NCBI GenBank assembly: GCA_030407005.1 | Contig: JAUDYN010000004.1 | Span: 1,674,001 to 1,738,000, forward strand | Direction of reading: 5' to 3' | Source: Desarmillaria ectypa | Taxonomy: Eukaryota > Basidiomycota > Agaricomycetes > Agaricales > Physalacriaceae | DNA: 64,000 nucleotides | Shown: positions 23,301 to 33,090 of the stretch, piece by piece | How the letters are laid out: each line of letters starts with the position of its first letter | Position numbering within the stretch: position 1 is the stretch's first letter | Made by a program: the position numbers and the translations under genes | Notes under the pieces: model-generated | The model's database searches: none | Told to the model about the DNA's origin: nothing | Seen by the model: only the letters and a program-made list of their open reading frames with translations

Positions 23301-24958
23301 TCGACTCTCATGGGTCGGTTATTGTATGAAGCTGGTCGGCTAGATGAGAAAACACGCATAGCCAACGAAAGAGGCAGTATCAAGGCAGGCAAACGCAGCT
23401 TCAGCTGGGCATGGAGTTTAGATGGTACCACCGAAGAGCGTGAAAGGTTAGCAGAGAACTACACTCATCGCATGTTGATTCTGATGGTCCGATGGTAGAG
23501 GTATCACGATGGATATCGCCTTGCAATCTCTCAAAACGCAACATCGTCAGGTCACCATCCTAGATGCTCCAGGACATAAGGATTTTATACCGAACATGAT
23601 CTCGGGCGCGTCCCAGGCTGACTGTGCACTGCTTGTTGTCGATGCATCTCCTGGAGAATTTGAGGCTGGATTTGATCGTGGTGGACAGACTAGAGAGCAT
23701 CTCATTCTAGTGAGGAGTCTGGGTGTCTCTCAGATCATCATTGCGATCAACAAGCTCGATGTTGTTCGTACACTCCCTTTTATCAACCTATGTGATTGTA
23801 TTCTCATGGCATGGCAGATTCAATGGGACCAAAGTCGTTTCCAAGAGATTTGCAAACTCATGCGACCCTTTTTGGTTCAATCGGGATTTCATCCCTCCAA
23901 AACGCAGTTTGTCCCAGTCGGAGCTATGGATGGGGTTAATCTAGTCGGGAAGCCTATCCAAGTCGAGGAGTTCGCCTCTTGGTATGAAGGACCTACATTG
24001 GTCGATTGTCTCGGTATGTGTTCGCAAGAAAATAGAAGGCCCCAATCTGAATTATGGCTAATAGATAAGCTGGAACCACCCACGCGTGACATTGCTTCTC
24101 CGTTGAGACTCCCAATTTCAAACGTCTTCAAGGGACAGAGCGCTGGTATCGGTGTTACAGGAAGATTGTGCAGCGGTATTGTCCAGGTCGGAGAACGTCT
24201 CCGTGTCCTACCTGGGGATGAAACGGCTGTCGTGAAATGTACGTCTTCTGGGTCTCTCCTTATGCTATACACAAAAACTGACAAGAAATAATGCAGCTAT
24301 CGAAGTCGAGGAAGAAAGCGCTTCATGGGCGATGGCGGGGTCTAATGCTACACTTTTCTTGACTGGCATCGATCCTATTCATTTAGCAGTAGGAAGTGTC
24401 CTTTGTCCTTCAACTGACGTCGTTCCGCTTGCGACAATCTTTACGGCCCGAATCATAATCTTCGACGTACAACTTCCTATAACCGCCGGGGCATCTGTTC
24501 GTGTCACCAGTTCTTCTACAATACAATACATATTTGAACTCAATGTCCGTTCTTCGCAGGTTGAACTCTTCCACCACTCCCGCGACGTACCTGTTACTAT
24601 CGCCAATCTGATATCCACCCTTGATAGAACAACTGGAACAGTTGTTAAGAAAAAACCGAGGTAAGCCAGCCTTGGCTTGTCCACGCTTGTCATCGGAATT
24701 AATATTTGGAACCTTAGGGTACTTACGAAAGGTACATCGGCGGAGGTGCAGATTGTATTGAGGTCGACATCGTTATCTAGTTCAGCTCCTGCACTTCCAA
24801 TTCCACTTGAGTCCTTTTCAGTCAACAAGGACATGGGAAGAATTCTCCTTCGCCGTGGGGGAGAAACGATTGGTGCCGGTAAGGGCAAATAGTGACTGAC
24901 TTTTGCCACGGCCACTAACGAGCACACAACAGGTATCGTCCTCGAGATTTTCGGATAG
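20302..24958 (+). CDS. HBS1: HBS1 ribosome-rescue GTPase; probable dual HBS1/SKI7 locus
   Basis: Hbs1 is an eRF3-like GTPase that acts with Dom34 on stalled ribosomes. Exons 1-4 (20302-20458, 20512-20649, 20700-20738, 20925-21275) encode an acidic start and the HBS1 N-terminal domain ([20 protein letters not shown]). Exon 5 (from 21326) is long and disordered, with three SKL motifs and [17 protein letters not shown], and stays open to TAA at 22798-22800. The GTPase part starts at 22884 ([12 protein letters not shown]). It carries G1 HVDAGKST (split by an intron), switch GITMDIAL, G3 DAPGHKD, G4 NKLDV, the beta-barrel domains and the C-terminus IVLEIFG, ending TAG 24956-24958. The stop in exon 5 must be spliced around to make Hbs1. 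Exon 4 to 22884, or a GTTCAT donor at 22724 to 22884, both keep frame. Confidence 0.9.
21326..22800 (+). other. Candidate alternative terminal exon of HBS1 (SKI7-like product)
   Basis: Exon 5 of HBS1 is in frame with exons 1-4 (689 nt upstream less introns, phase 1) and ends in TAA, giving a predicted 719-residue protein without a GTPase domain. It holds three SKL-centred repeats: [14 protein letters not shown] (21571 on), [13 protein letters not shown] (22072 on) and [14 protein letters not shown] (22354 on). In animals, HBS1L makes a short Ski7-like isoform by an alternative terminal exon, and several fungi make Hbs1 and Ski7 by alternative splicing. The arrangement here matches that idea. 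A polypyrimidine tract (22820-22850) leads straight to the exon 6 acceptor at 22883. No polyadenylation site was identified. Confidence 0.55.
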
Positions 24959-25197
24959 ATTTGCTGAGCTACACGCGGTATAAGGGGCGTGCGATATAAA
25001 GATAGCTGTCACTGTTTAGTGACTGTGTATGATACAGTTTCATAAAGAACAAGTACTTGTAATAGCAATGAATTCTACACTGAGGAAACTAACTTGGGTG
25101 AATGTGTGCATAGCTGTCGATGTCCTCCAATGGAACGGAAAAAAAATCGAATGTGAAATCAACGAAAATCATATAAACCCTCAACCTGTCCGAAAAA

Positions 25198-26779
25198 TCA
25201 TTTCTTCTCCTTGTCTTTATCTTTGCTAGGACTGAACATGTGCTTAATGTTTATCTTTCCAAAGAAGGAGCTCCGCTTCTTACGGGCAGAACCAGAAGTG
25301 CCGAACTTGGAGGATGAGGAAGGGGAGTTGGAAGGGGACTCTGTCGAGGGGAACGGCTGTTTCTTTTTGGGCGTAGAAGGTGCACTTGGAGGAGGCGTTA
25401 CGGGTTCGGGTTGAGATAACGCCTTATCTGCCTCAGGTGCGGGACCGTTGGTCGGTGGCTTCTCTGATGCTACGTGATTTGTAGATTTCATATCCCCAAT
25501 GACCTCAGACGAAGTCGGCGCCACAGCCGGTTCAGCAGGAACGGGCGTGGACTCTGAAGGCGGCACAATCTGAAGGGCTGGTGCAGATGGTATTTCAGCA
25601 GCAACCACCGCAGGGGAAACCAGAGCCGGAGAGAACGAAGAAGGGCTATGGGTGGAGGCCTCTTCTTTCGTTTCTGCTGATGGAGGCGGCGACTCGTTGT
25701 TCTCCGCTGCATTGACTGGTACAATAGCAATAGGGACGATGGGCGCGACTGCGGGCGCCGCCGGGATAGGCTCCGCGAGGGGTACTGGGGTAGGCTCTGA
25801 GATTGGCTCCGGGGTGACTTTTGCATGTTCCTCGGTAGGTAATGTCTCTACGACTGAGGGAACCGACGTTGTAGGTTCAACGAAAGGCGCCGGGGCTGGT
25901 TCTGGTTCTGTAACTGGCTCTGAGACGACTTGGGCAGCAGGCTCCGGCGAAGAGGCCTCCGTTGCCGGCGTCATCTCTGGTACGGCGGGAGTGGGCTCAG
26001 CAACAGGTTCTGGTATTGGCTCTGATGCGGCTTTGGAAGTAGTGGGTTCGGGGGCAGGCACTTGAGCCGTTGTTGTCTCTACAGACTAAGAGCAGAAGGA
26101 TATTAAGATGCAAATCATTTTACTTTATGGGTAGCGCACCGTTTCCGTATCACCGTCGACAACGCTCTGTACAGCGGCTCCTACGCCCGACGCGACATAA
26201 CCCAGCCCATTTGCCGTTCCTGCTGTTGCAGCAGTCGCCAAATCTGAAACCACCTGAGAAACGCTTCCGCTTGTAGTCTCTGTTTCCTGCTTATCAGAGG
26301 CGAGAGTATCGCCGTTTACTGCAGGCTTCTCTGTGGTCTCGGCGATAGATTCCAAAGTTTCTGCAGGCGAGGTCGAATCCATGGTCACAGTAGGGGGTGA
26401 AGGCTTTGAGGGGGCGATATATATATTGTTGACGTTTCCAGATGAATCGGTCTCCGTGGGTTGGCTAGGGGCGATCGTCCATTGTCCGTCCACAATGAAT
26501 TTGTACGTGATTTTTTCTTCCCATGGGATCTGTGTACTACCCTTGAATCCACTGCTATCTTTGGCGAGATGGATAGACGACGACCACTATAATAATTGGA
26601 AGTTGAGCAGCTATCTGGAATATTACAATTGAGACATATTACCTGGTCAAAAGTGCCCGTGACTACGACTGATGTTGCTTCGGTATGAGGCCTGCAAAAA
26701 ATAGGTAAAAATAGGGATATAGATAGAAGAAATGAAGAGAAAAATACCATTCGAATAGAACCTCATGATTATTCTGCAT
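25198..26779 (-). CDS. CBM48 (AMPK glycogen-binding-like) domain protein with Pro/Glu-rich tail
   Basis: The N-terminal 80 or so residues form an AMPK1_CBM/CBM48-type beta-sandwich. The pattern reads HEVLFEWPHTEATSVVVTGT, FDQWSSSIHLAK, GFKGSTQIPWEEKITYKFIV and DGQWTIAPSQPTETDSSGN. This matches the domain of yeast Mdg1/Crp1 and of AMPK beta subunits, which binds glycogen-like glucans in some members. The remaining 350 or so residues are disordered, with many EP/PEP and PEPT repeats, and end in a basic tail (KKRSSFFGKINIKHMFSPSK). Four exons join; the start ATG is 26777-26779 and the first intron follows FEW. The long antisense frames across the repeat are composition artefacts. The role is unknown. 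Confidence 0.8.
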
Positions 26780-27238
26780 ATTTGCAGTGGAGGAAGAAGG
26801 GAGAAGATTATACCAAGTCGAGTTGAGCGCGAGATGACGTTGCATCTGTTTACCGATCCAAAATAAGACATGAGCCACCGGTTGGAATAGGACGCCCTCG
26901 AGCCGTTGGTGAATCCAGTCCCCTAGCGACCACATTTTTGCCTATCCTTGCCTCTATTTCGACAGTGGAAGTTTGTAGTCGCTTACAAGCGCCTGTAAGG
27001 GTAGTCGTGCGGATTCGGTTCCGGTCATGCACCACTCGACAAATGAAATATAAGAAACGAGTTGAAAGCGGGATTGCTATGGAAATCTCGCCTCCGATCC
27101 AAGTCGCCGCACCGGGCCTAGCCATTTCCTCGAGGTACCAGGCCTGTGCTAGGGACAAGTCGCACTACTGTCGCACTACATGCGGCACTAATCGTCAATT
27201 AATACATATCCATACGGTAATAAAAATAATGTACTATG
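26780..27238. other. Upstream region of the CBM48 gene
   Basis: This 459 bp separates two minus-strand genes. A minus-strand frame of about 90 codons from an internal ATG near 27122 exists but resembles nothing and has no good splice partners. I treat the gap as promoter and 3' UTR. Confidence 0.35.
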
Positions 27239-27995
27239 TCATAAAGTGTCATCGCAAATGATGAACGATGCTAGCATCCAACTACCATTTTTTCCATGAA
27301 TTACGACCTCCTCCCGTTGTGCTTTCGGTACTAGTGTAGAACTCGCGTTCGAGTGCCGATATATGATCTCATCCATCACCACGTCCCAATCAATGAGGGG
27401 CGACAACAGCATCTCATCTGCGTGTCCCCCAGCACTTGCCCGTGAACTCATCGTTTGCATCAGTAAGGGTGTACTGCATGTCACTGATGGTGTAGTAGGG
27501 AATGACTCCAAAGGTAAAGGGCGAACATGCTGTTTCTGTGCCTCTTTTGGCTGTGTGAATGACAGTGACGGAGGGGTAGGCAGCGGGCGAACCGTTGAAT
27601 TTACGTTTGCTATTGGTGATGGAGGCGGTGTGGGAAGATTCCGAGGTTTGACGCCATTATCAGCGGACCTCGATGCTACTGATGAGGGTGGAACAGGAAG
27701 TTTCCGCATATTTTCTCCGCTCCCTGAACTTGAAGATGACTCGGAAGGAGGTACGGGAAGTTTTCGAACTACCCGCTTCACTGGTGCTGTTTCTTCTGGT
27801 ACCGGTATTTTAGGGAGCCTTCGTATCCTCCGCCCAAAATGGCGGCGAATGTGCGGTCTTCGTTTTAATGAGCAGCGGCATTCTATAATGCTTCTGTTCA
27901 TTCAGTTCCTTATCAGAACACAGGCTAATGAAGGTCAACTCACCAGCACCATGCGGCGTCATTAAACAGCACGGAAACGGGACTTGGGCAACCAT
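27239..27995 (-). CDS. Hypothetical proline-rich protein with repeated RxLPxPPS motifs
   Basis: Exon 1 encodes MVAQVPFPCCLMTPHGA. A 61-nt intron (acceptor CATTATAG) then joins it to ECRCSLKRRPHIRRHFGRR and the rest. The body carries a spaced series of basic-proline motifs: RRLPKIPVP, RKLPVPPS twice, RNLPTPPPS, RPLPTPPS and RPLPLESFP. These look like PxxP/SH3 ligands. The C-terminal 70 residues are not repetitive (LLSPLIDWDVVMDEIIYRHS) and end WMLASFIICDDTL. No known family was recognised. The start codon overlaps that of a short opposite-strand frame in the tetranucleotide CATG. Scaffold or signalling function is only a guess from the motif class. Confidence 0.6.
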
Positions 27996-28203
27996 GAGCC
28001 GCAGTATAACGATCGTCCGTGAAGACCAAGTTCAGTTTATTCAAACTCGAAATGCGTGGCAGGTGCATGGAGGGTACGAGGAGACAGGAATACTCGAACT
28101 CGAAGGTGACACGAGTAAATATACATTCTCAATGCTTGGCTATGCGATCAAGAAGGTGTTACAGATGTTGTTCGACAATTGTTGGGAATACGGGAGGAGT
28201 TGA
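27994..28203 (+). CDS. Short hypothetical protein (69 aa), doubtful
   Basis: An ATG-initiated frame of 69 codons begins MSRSITIVREDQVQFIQTRN and ends NCWEYGRS. It has no recognisable domain or signal. Its ATG shares the CATG at 27993-27996 with the start of the opposite-strand proline-rich gene. Two real genes arranged this way would need overlapping 5' UTRs. It may instead be a chance frame in the 5' region of the EFM6-like gene, which starts 86 bp after it. Confidence 0.3.
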   Translation: MSRSITIVREDQVQFIQTRNAWQVHGGYEETGILELEGDTSKYTFSMLGYAIKKVLQMLFDNCWEYGRS

Positions 28204-28289
28204 TGCCTCCGTTTCGGGCCGGTATTTTTAAATTCGTGATCATCGTTGGTTATTATTAAATCAGCTCCTTTCAAGTTACAACCACCCAA

Positions 28290-29303
28290 ATGCAACTATC
28301 TAGCAGTCATGGTTCCGGAGAAACAGCACTGATTCAACAAACAGAGTTCGCGTTTTCGGGTGTCATGGAGGGGACTGTTCGAGATTCACAGATCGGCGAA
28401 CTCGTCTCTGTTCTCCCAGGGCAACAATATTTTGGCGAAGAAAAAACGATGCACCTCACATTCACCGAGATATTGAATCCATCTATGGAACCTCTAGTTG
28501 TTAATTTGTCTGTGGATGCATCTCCTGGCTGTGGTGGGATCGTCTGGCCCGCAGGACAGGTACTGATCTATTTACTATCCATCACATCAATGTTTGAGTC
28601 GTGCAATTCAGGTTCTGTCCAACTACCTCGTACGAAGAGACCGTTCCTTCCTTCAAGATAAAACCGTTCTCGAGCTCGGGAGTGGAACTGGACTTGTAGG
28701 AATTGTCGCAGCAAAGCTAGGCGCAAACGTTTGGGTTACGGATCAAGCGTCAGTATTCTCGTCATGTCTAGACTCCTGTGATTCATGTTTTTCATCTCAG
28801 TCCGCTGTTAGATATCATGCGCCAAAACGTACTGAGAAACAATCTCATTTCGTCCTGTACTATTGCCGAACTGAATTGGTATGTTTCATCATCGTCAAGT
28901 TTCCTTCTCACGACAACTAGGGGGGAACCGATACCAGCCGGTATACCTGCTCCGGACGTGGTTCTCGCAGCGGACTGTGTATATTTCGAGCCAGCGTTCC
29001 CACTCCTGGTCCAAACACTATGCGACATTTACGACAAGACACCCGAAATGCTATTTTGTTACAAGAAACGACGAAAGGTGGGTTTGTTACTCCGAGTCCA
29101 GGACGAAAATAACGCGCTGTACAGGCTGATAAACGTTTCTTCGCAATGTTGAAGAAAAAGTTCACATGGGAACAGGTGATAGTTTGCTGTAACTTTACCG
29201 CTTTGATTTAAACTCTGTTGGATTCCAGGTTATGGATGATCCGGACAGCGAAATCTATAATAGGTACTCCATTACGCTAGTGCGACTTTATAAACTGAAA
29301 TAG
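28290..29303 (+). CDS. EFM6: Protein-lysine N-methyltransferase, METTL21/EFM6-like
   Basis: This is a seven-beta-strand SAM-dependent methyltransferase of family 16. In yeast, Efm6 methylates a lysine of eEF1A; that substrate is inferred here. The start is MQLSSSHGSGETALIQQ at 28290. The SAM motif I region is TVLELGSGTGLVGIVAAKLG. The post-I acidic strand is NVWVTDQ. The family-16 DxxY-type motif is VVLAADCVYFEPAFPLLVQT. The late motif CYKKRRKADKRFFAMLKKKF is assembled across an intron and is close to Efm6 proteins. The C-terminus reads YNRYSITLVRLYKLK, with TAG at 29301-29303. Six exons, about 270 residues. The 3' end faces the BolA gene. Confidence 0.8.
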
Positions 29304-29443
29304 AGAACAACGGCTTCTGTGACGAGACTGCCGAGAGATTGGTAACATCGGATACGTCCACTGCTGTCACCACATGCGATCCAGTATCTCCGGTGGGGAT
29401 GCGATTGAGCTCGGAGGGCTGCGAGTAGTCGTACATACACAGT

Positions 29444-29871
29444 TCAAGAAGCCACGGGAATTGTTTTAATCTGTAATAAATCAATTAGAGAATAGAAAAC
29501 ACGAAAAACAAAAGTCAGCGTACCTGCAGACCATGAATGCCCTCAATTTCCTGCTTCAGCGTCTCCGTCACGAGTTTATGCTGCTTCACGATAGGCAATC
29601 CTTTGAAAGACTGAGAGGCGATAGTAATGGCATAAAACGTCCCGCAGCCGCCTATTAAGAGATCCTTCAGCACTGTAGTAGCTGAATACGAAGGCTATTG
29701 CTGCCTACCCGATACATCTTGCACTTGCAACTGGGACGGCGAAAATTTCTGCGACAGCTTGGAATAGATATTTTGCTCTCCCTCTGACAGGTCCGTAGGA
29801 GGCGCAGCCGCCGTCATCAACGACCGCAAGTGGCGGGTAGTGGGCAAGAGCCGCCTGGTAAACGATATCAT
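29444..29871 (-). CDS. BOL3: BolA-like mitochondrial protein (BOL3/BOLA3)
   Basis: BolA3 proteins act with Nfu1-type factors in late mitochondrial iron-sulfur delivery to lipoate synthase and similar clients. Three exons encode about 105 residues. A basic, hydroxylated presequence (MISFTRRLLPTTRHLRSL) precedes the BolA domain: EGEQNIYSKLSQKF, VQDVSGGCGTFYAITIAS (conserved Cys) and FKGLPIVKQHKLVTETLKQE (the conserved KxHR-type His region). The protein ends GLQIKTIPVAS. The last exon is tiny, eight codons plus the stop, and is set by a clear acceptor (TTACAG). The start codon is 97 bp from the divergent COX15 start. Confidence 0.92.
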
Positions 29872-29968
29872 GATGAAAGGCCTCGACAGTCAGCCTCCTC
29901 CCGTTATTGGTCAGCGACGCGTTCCGAATCCGGCATGGCTTGGGTCTCGACCTTCCAAGTGTGCTTTC
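29872..29968. promoter_or_regulatory. Bidirectional promoter, BOL3 and COX15
   Basis: Only 97 bp separate the start codons of two divergent nuclear genes for mitochondrial proteins (iron-sulfur delivery and heme A synthesis). Shared regulation is a reasonable inference. No named motif was recognised. Confidence 0.5.
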
Positions 29969-31591
29969 ATGCTGCTGCCACCGTTGCTGAGGGCTGCAAC
30001 CTTCCTGCGGTGCTCCAGGCGCCCTACATGCTGCGCGATTCCCGCCAAAAGGTTGCTCTCTACTCAACCGTCGACTTCGTTGCTGAGGACTAGTCTTCGG
30101 GCTGGGTTTGCTACAAAGGCGCACAAAAAGCCCTCTTCAGCGAAGAATCCTTCACCGACTCCGGTAGCGCAGAAGACGACCCATGGCGCACCGAAAACCG
30201 AAATACCACCGCCGAGAGATGGACCGTCGCAAGCAGATGAAATGCCGATCCTCCCTCCCAAATCCGTCGGGATTTGGCTCATGATATCTTCGTCTCTGGT
30301 CCTCACTATCGTCGTGGTCGGTGGGGTTACTCGACTTACCGAATCTGGCCTCAGTATCACGGAATGGAACCCTATAACCGGCATGATACCACCTCTATCA
30401 ACCCAAGACTGGGAAGTAGAGTTCACAAAGTACAAAGCTACGCCCGAATTTCATCTGTACGTCACCATAACTCTTCCTACTATCTCACAGATGATCACCT
30501 TATTGCACCCAGTCTGAATCATTCTATCACCATCGAAGAATTTAAACAAATCTTCTACATGGAATGGGCTCATCGCGCTCTTGGACGGATAGCAGGACTC
30601 GTATTTGTGGGGCCCCTCGCCTACTTTGCCATCAAGCGGAAGATATCTAGCTCTCTCGCGGTAAAGCTCAGCGGAATCGCCGCACTATTCGCCGCGCAGG
30701 GCTTGCTCGGGTGGTACATGGTCAAATCTGGTCTTGACCAATCATTAATGGAAACCCCGGGCGCTGTACCACGAGTGTCGCAGTACAGACTCGCAGCACA
30801 TCTAGGGCTGGCATTGGTCCTATATGCGGGGATGTTCTCGACAGCCATGTCCACGATCAAGGAGTTCAAGTTTGCTCAGGGCGCGTTGTGGCAGGGTCAG
30901 AAGTTGAAGACATTTTATACGGCGCTCGCGTCGCCTGCGATGAAGCGCTTGCATCTGCAGACGCGAGTTTTGACGGCTCTCGTTTTTCTGACGGCTCTGT
31001 CGGGTGAGTAACACACGAATAACCTCATACCGCCATCTAAATGCTTTCTTGACAGGTGCTTTCGTTGCTGGGCTTGATGCCGGACTTCTGTATAACGAGT
31101 TCCCTCTCATGGGTGGACGAATCGCACCTCCAGCAGATGAGCTATTCAACCGCGATTACTGCAAGTCACCCGATGGTTCAGATATCTGGTGGCGTAACAT
31201 CCTCGAGAATCCCACAACAGTGCAATTCGATCATCGAGTTTTGGTTCGTTGTTTCTCGTCACAACGTTTAGTGTCATGCTCACTGTCATTACCGTAGGCG
31301 ATAACAACTTATTTTGGCATTGGATGGCTTTGGCTCCGATCGCGAAAACCGACCATTCCTGCCGCTACTCGTCGTACTATCACAGCTGCCTTTGGCATGG
31401 TGAACATTCAGGCTCTGTTGGGTATTACTACCCTATGGTACCTGGTTCCTATACCACTGGCAGCTAGTCACCAAGCAGGAAGTGTTCTGCTGCTCAGCGC
31501 CATGATACACGCTCTGCTGACATTCAAAAAACCCGGGGCAGCAGCCCAAGCTTGGAAGCATTGGAAGTTGAAGGCAACGGCAAGAAAATAA
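29969..31591 (+). CDS. COX15: Heme A synthase, mitochondrial (COX15)
   Basis: Cox15 oxidises heme O to heme A in the inner mitochondrial membrane for cytochrome c oxidase. The start is ATG 29969 ([20 protein letters not shown]), a long basic presequence with FATKAHKK. Core motifs are [35 protein letters not shown]-like [51 protein letters not shown] and [12 protein letters not shown]. The four His motifs are the family's heme ligands. There are about eight hydrophobic membrane segments. Four exons; introns follow EFHL, LSG and HRVL. The stop TAA is 31589-31591 and the length is about 490 residues. It is divergent from BOL3, with 97 bp between starts. Confidence 0.95.
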
Positions 31592-31691
31592 TACTTACAT
31601 AGCATAATTAACCTTGATTTGTTACACCCCTTCTCAATCTCAGCACAACAATTTGGAACGAAAAAATATGAATGTATTGATATAGTATCAT

Positions 31692-32753
31692 TTACCCAGC
31701 CATTTGCACGTCTTCGTCAGTCGTTGTTGGCGCAGGGGCATCCGTCTCCTTTGGTATCATAGTTTTGATGAAGACATCCACCTTTTCACCTTCGAGAATA
31801 CGGAATGCACCGGTCGGAGATGCATCGGTTTCGCTGGGACTAGCAGGACCAACGATACCAATTGAAGTATTGTTGATGTTCAGCTCCTTATCCTGCTGTA
31901 ACGTTTCTCGTAGAGCATGCAATCCATGCCGAATGAGCTCATCCAGATCGCCTTTCATTCCAGGTAAGCAACAGGAGCGGAGGGGAACGTGGCGACATAC
32001 AATCAGCAAAGCTCTCATAATGCTTCTCGAGGTAAGTCTTCGCGCTCTGACTCCTGGCACCAATCGACATCGCATAATACTCATACGAGTTTCCGGAAGG
32101 TGAGAACTCATAGAGATGAGGCCCAGACTGATCTTGTCCAATGACGAGGAACCCGACACCATAAGGACGTCGACCGTATTCCTGAGTGTTGACCTGTGCC
32201 TCTGTTCAGAGCATCAGCTGACCAGACTGGAGAGAACCAATGATGCACGCACTATCTGCCATTGCAGACACGAGCCTATTGACTGGAACTGGGCGGTTGA
32301 ATATCATTCTTGATGACATTGCTTGTTGGCGCATGAAGTTACTGCTCCGAACTTGAGAATGACAGATGAAGAGCCAAAGAAGGAGTACAGACCTCAGAAC
32401 ACGAGCATCCGAGGTCAGACCAGCGATAGCGATACCAACATGGTCATCTATTCGGAACATCTTCTGTTGGTATGAAGCCAGTTCGCCGGCGGAACGCTAG
32501 AAGAGGTCAGTCAGTAATCCAGTTATAGATCTTCATGAGAAAAGGACCTTGAGGGCTAGTAAGATTGAGTGGGTCTTTGAACGCAAGCCGACAGCCGCTG
32601 AGCCTTGCTTCACGGCTTCAAGGGCATATTCGACCTGGTGAAGGCGACCTTGAGGCGAGAAAACAGTGTTGTCCGAGTCGTAGGTATTCCGAAACTAAAT
32701 GAAGAGTGAGGACACGTTTTATACAAGAAAATGAAGGGGGTTGGGCGCACCAT
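31692..32753 (-). CDS. PRE5: 20S proteasome subunit alpha-6 (PRE5/PSMA1 type)
   Basis: This is a structural alpha-ring subunit of the 20S proteasome. Exon 1 is only the start codon ATG at 32751-32753, followed by an intron of about 50 nt. The protein then reads [80 protein letters not shown] and [20 protein letters not shown]. These are the alpha-subunit signature (TVFSPxGRLxQVEYAxEAV) and the PSMA1-type core. There is no catalytic threonine, as expected for alpha subunits. The tail is acidic and ends EDVQMAG. About seven exons give about 275 residues. The COX15 stop lies 100 bp away, convergent. Confidence 0.93.
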
Positions 32754-33090
32754 GGTTCGTGAATGAGGAAGAGGTATCGATCGCTGACGCGTCGAAATGT
32801 GTTACAGTCACAATATGTAGGTCGATTTCCTTTTTCAGACAGGAGACTTCTTGATCTACTGGCACGAAAAGGTAAAGGAGAATCCCGTCTCAAAATGCAC
32901 CGTCGAGACAGGTTATTTTCAACTGCACAACAAAATTAAAAGAACTCTATGATAGCGTTGAAGGGTACAATAAATTACGCTAAAAGAAATGCTACTCGAT
33001 AGTACATCTAGCGTTTGTTCTTCGACTACTCCCAGAGCCTGGAACCGTGTTGGTGGATCAGTTAGACTGTCCTTTCGTAACAGTGCTCGT
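32754..33090. other. Upstream region of PRE5
   Basis: This 337 bp lies between the PRE5 start and the FunK1 remnant, both on the minus strand. It holds no recognisable coding sequence. I saw no element resembling the yeast proteasome-associated control element, though I could not search it systematically. Confidence 0.35.

Noticed and set aside
25652..26065. Gly/Ala/Ser-rich plus-strand frame opposite the CBM48 gene
   Set aside because: It is the complement of Pro/Glu repeats in a gene with a recognisable N-terminal domain.
26850..27158. Minus-strand frame of about 100 codons upstream of the CBM48 gene
   Set aside because: No ATG at its start, no similarity and no compatible splice sites. 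It is better explained as a promoter region.
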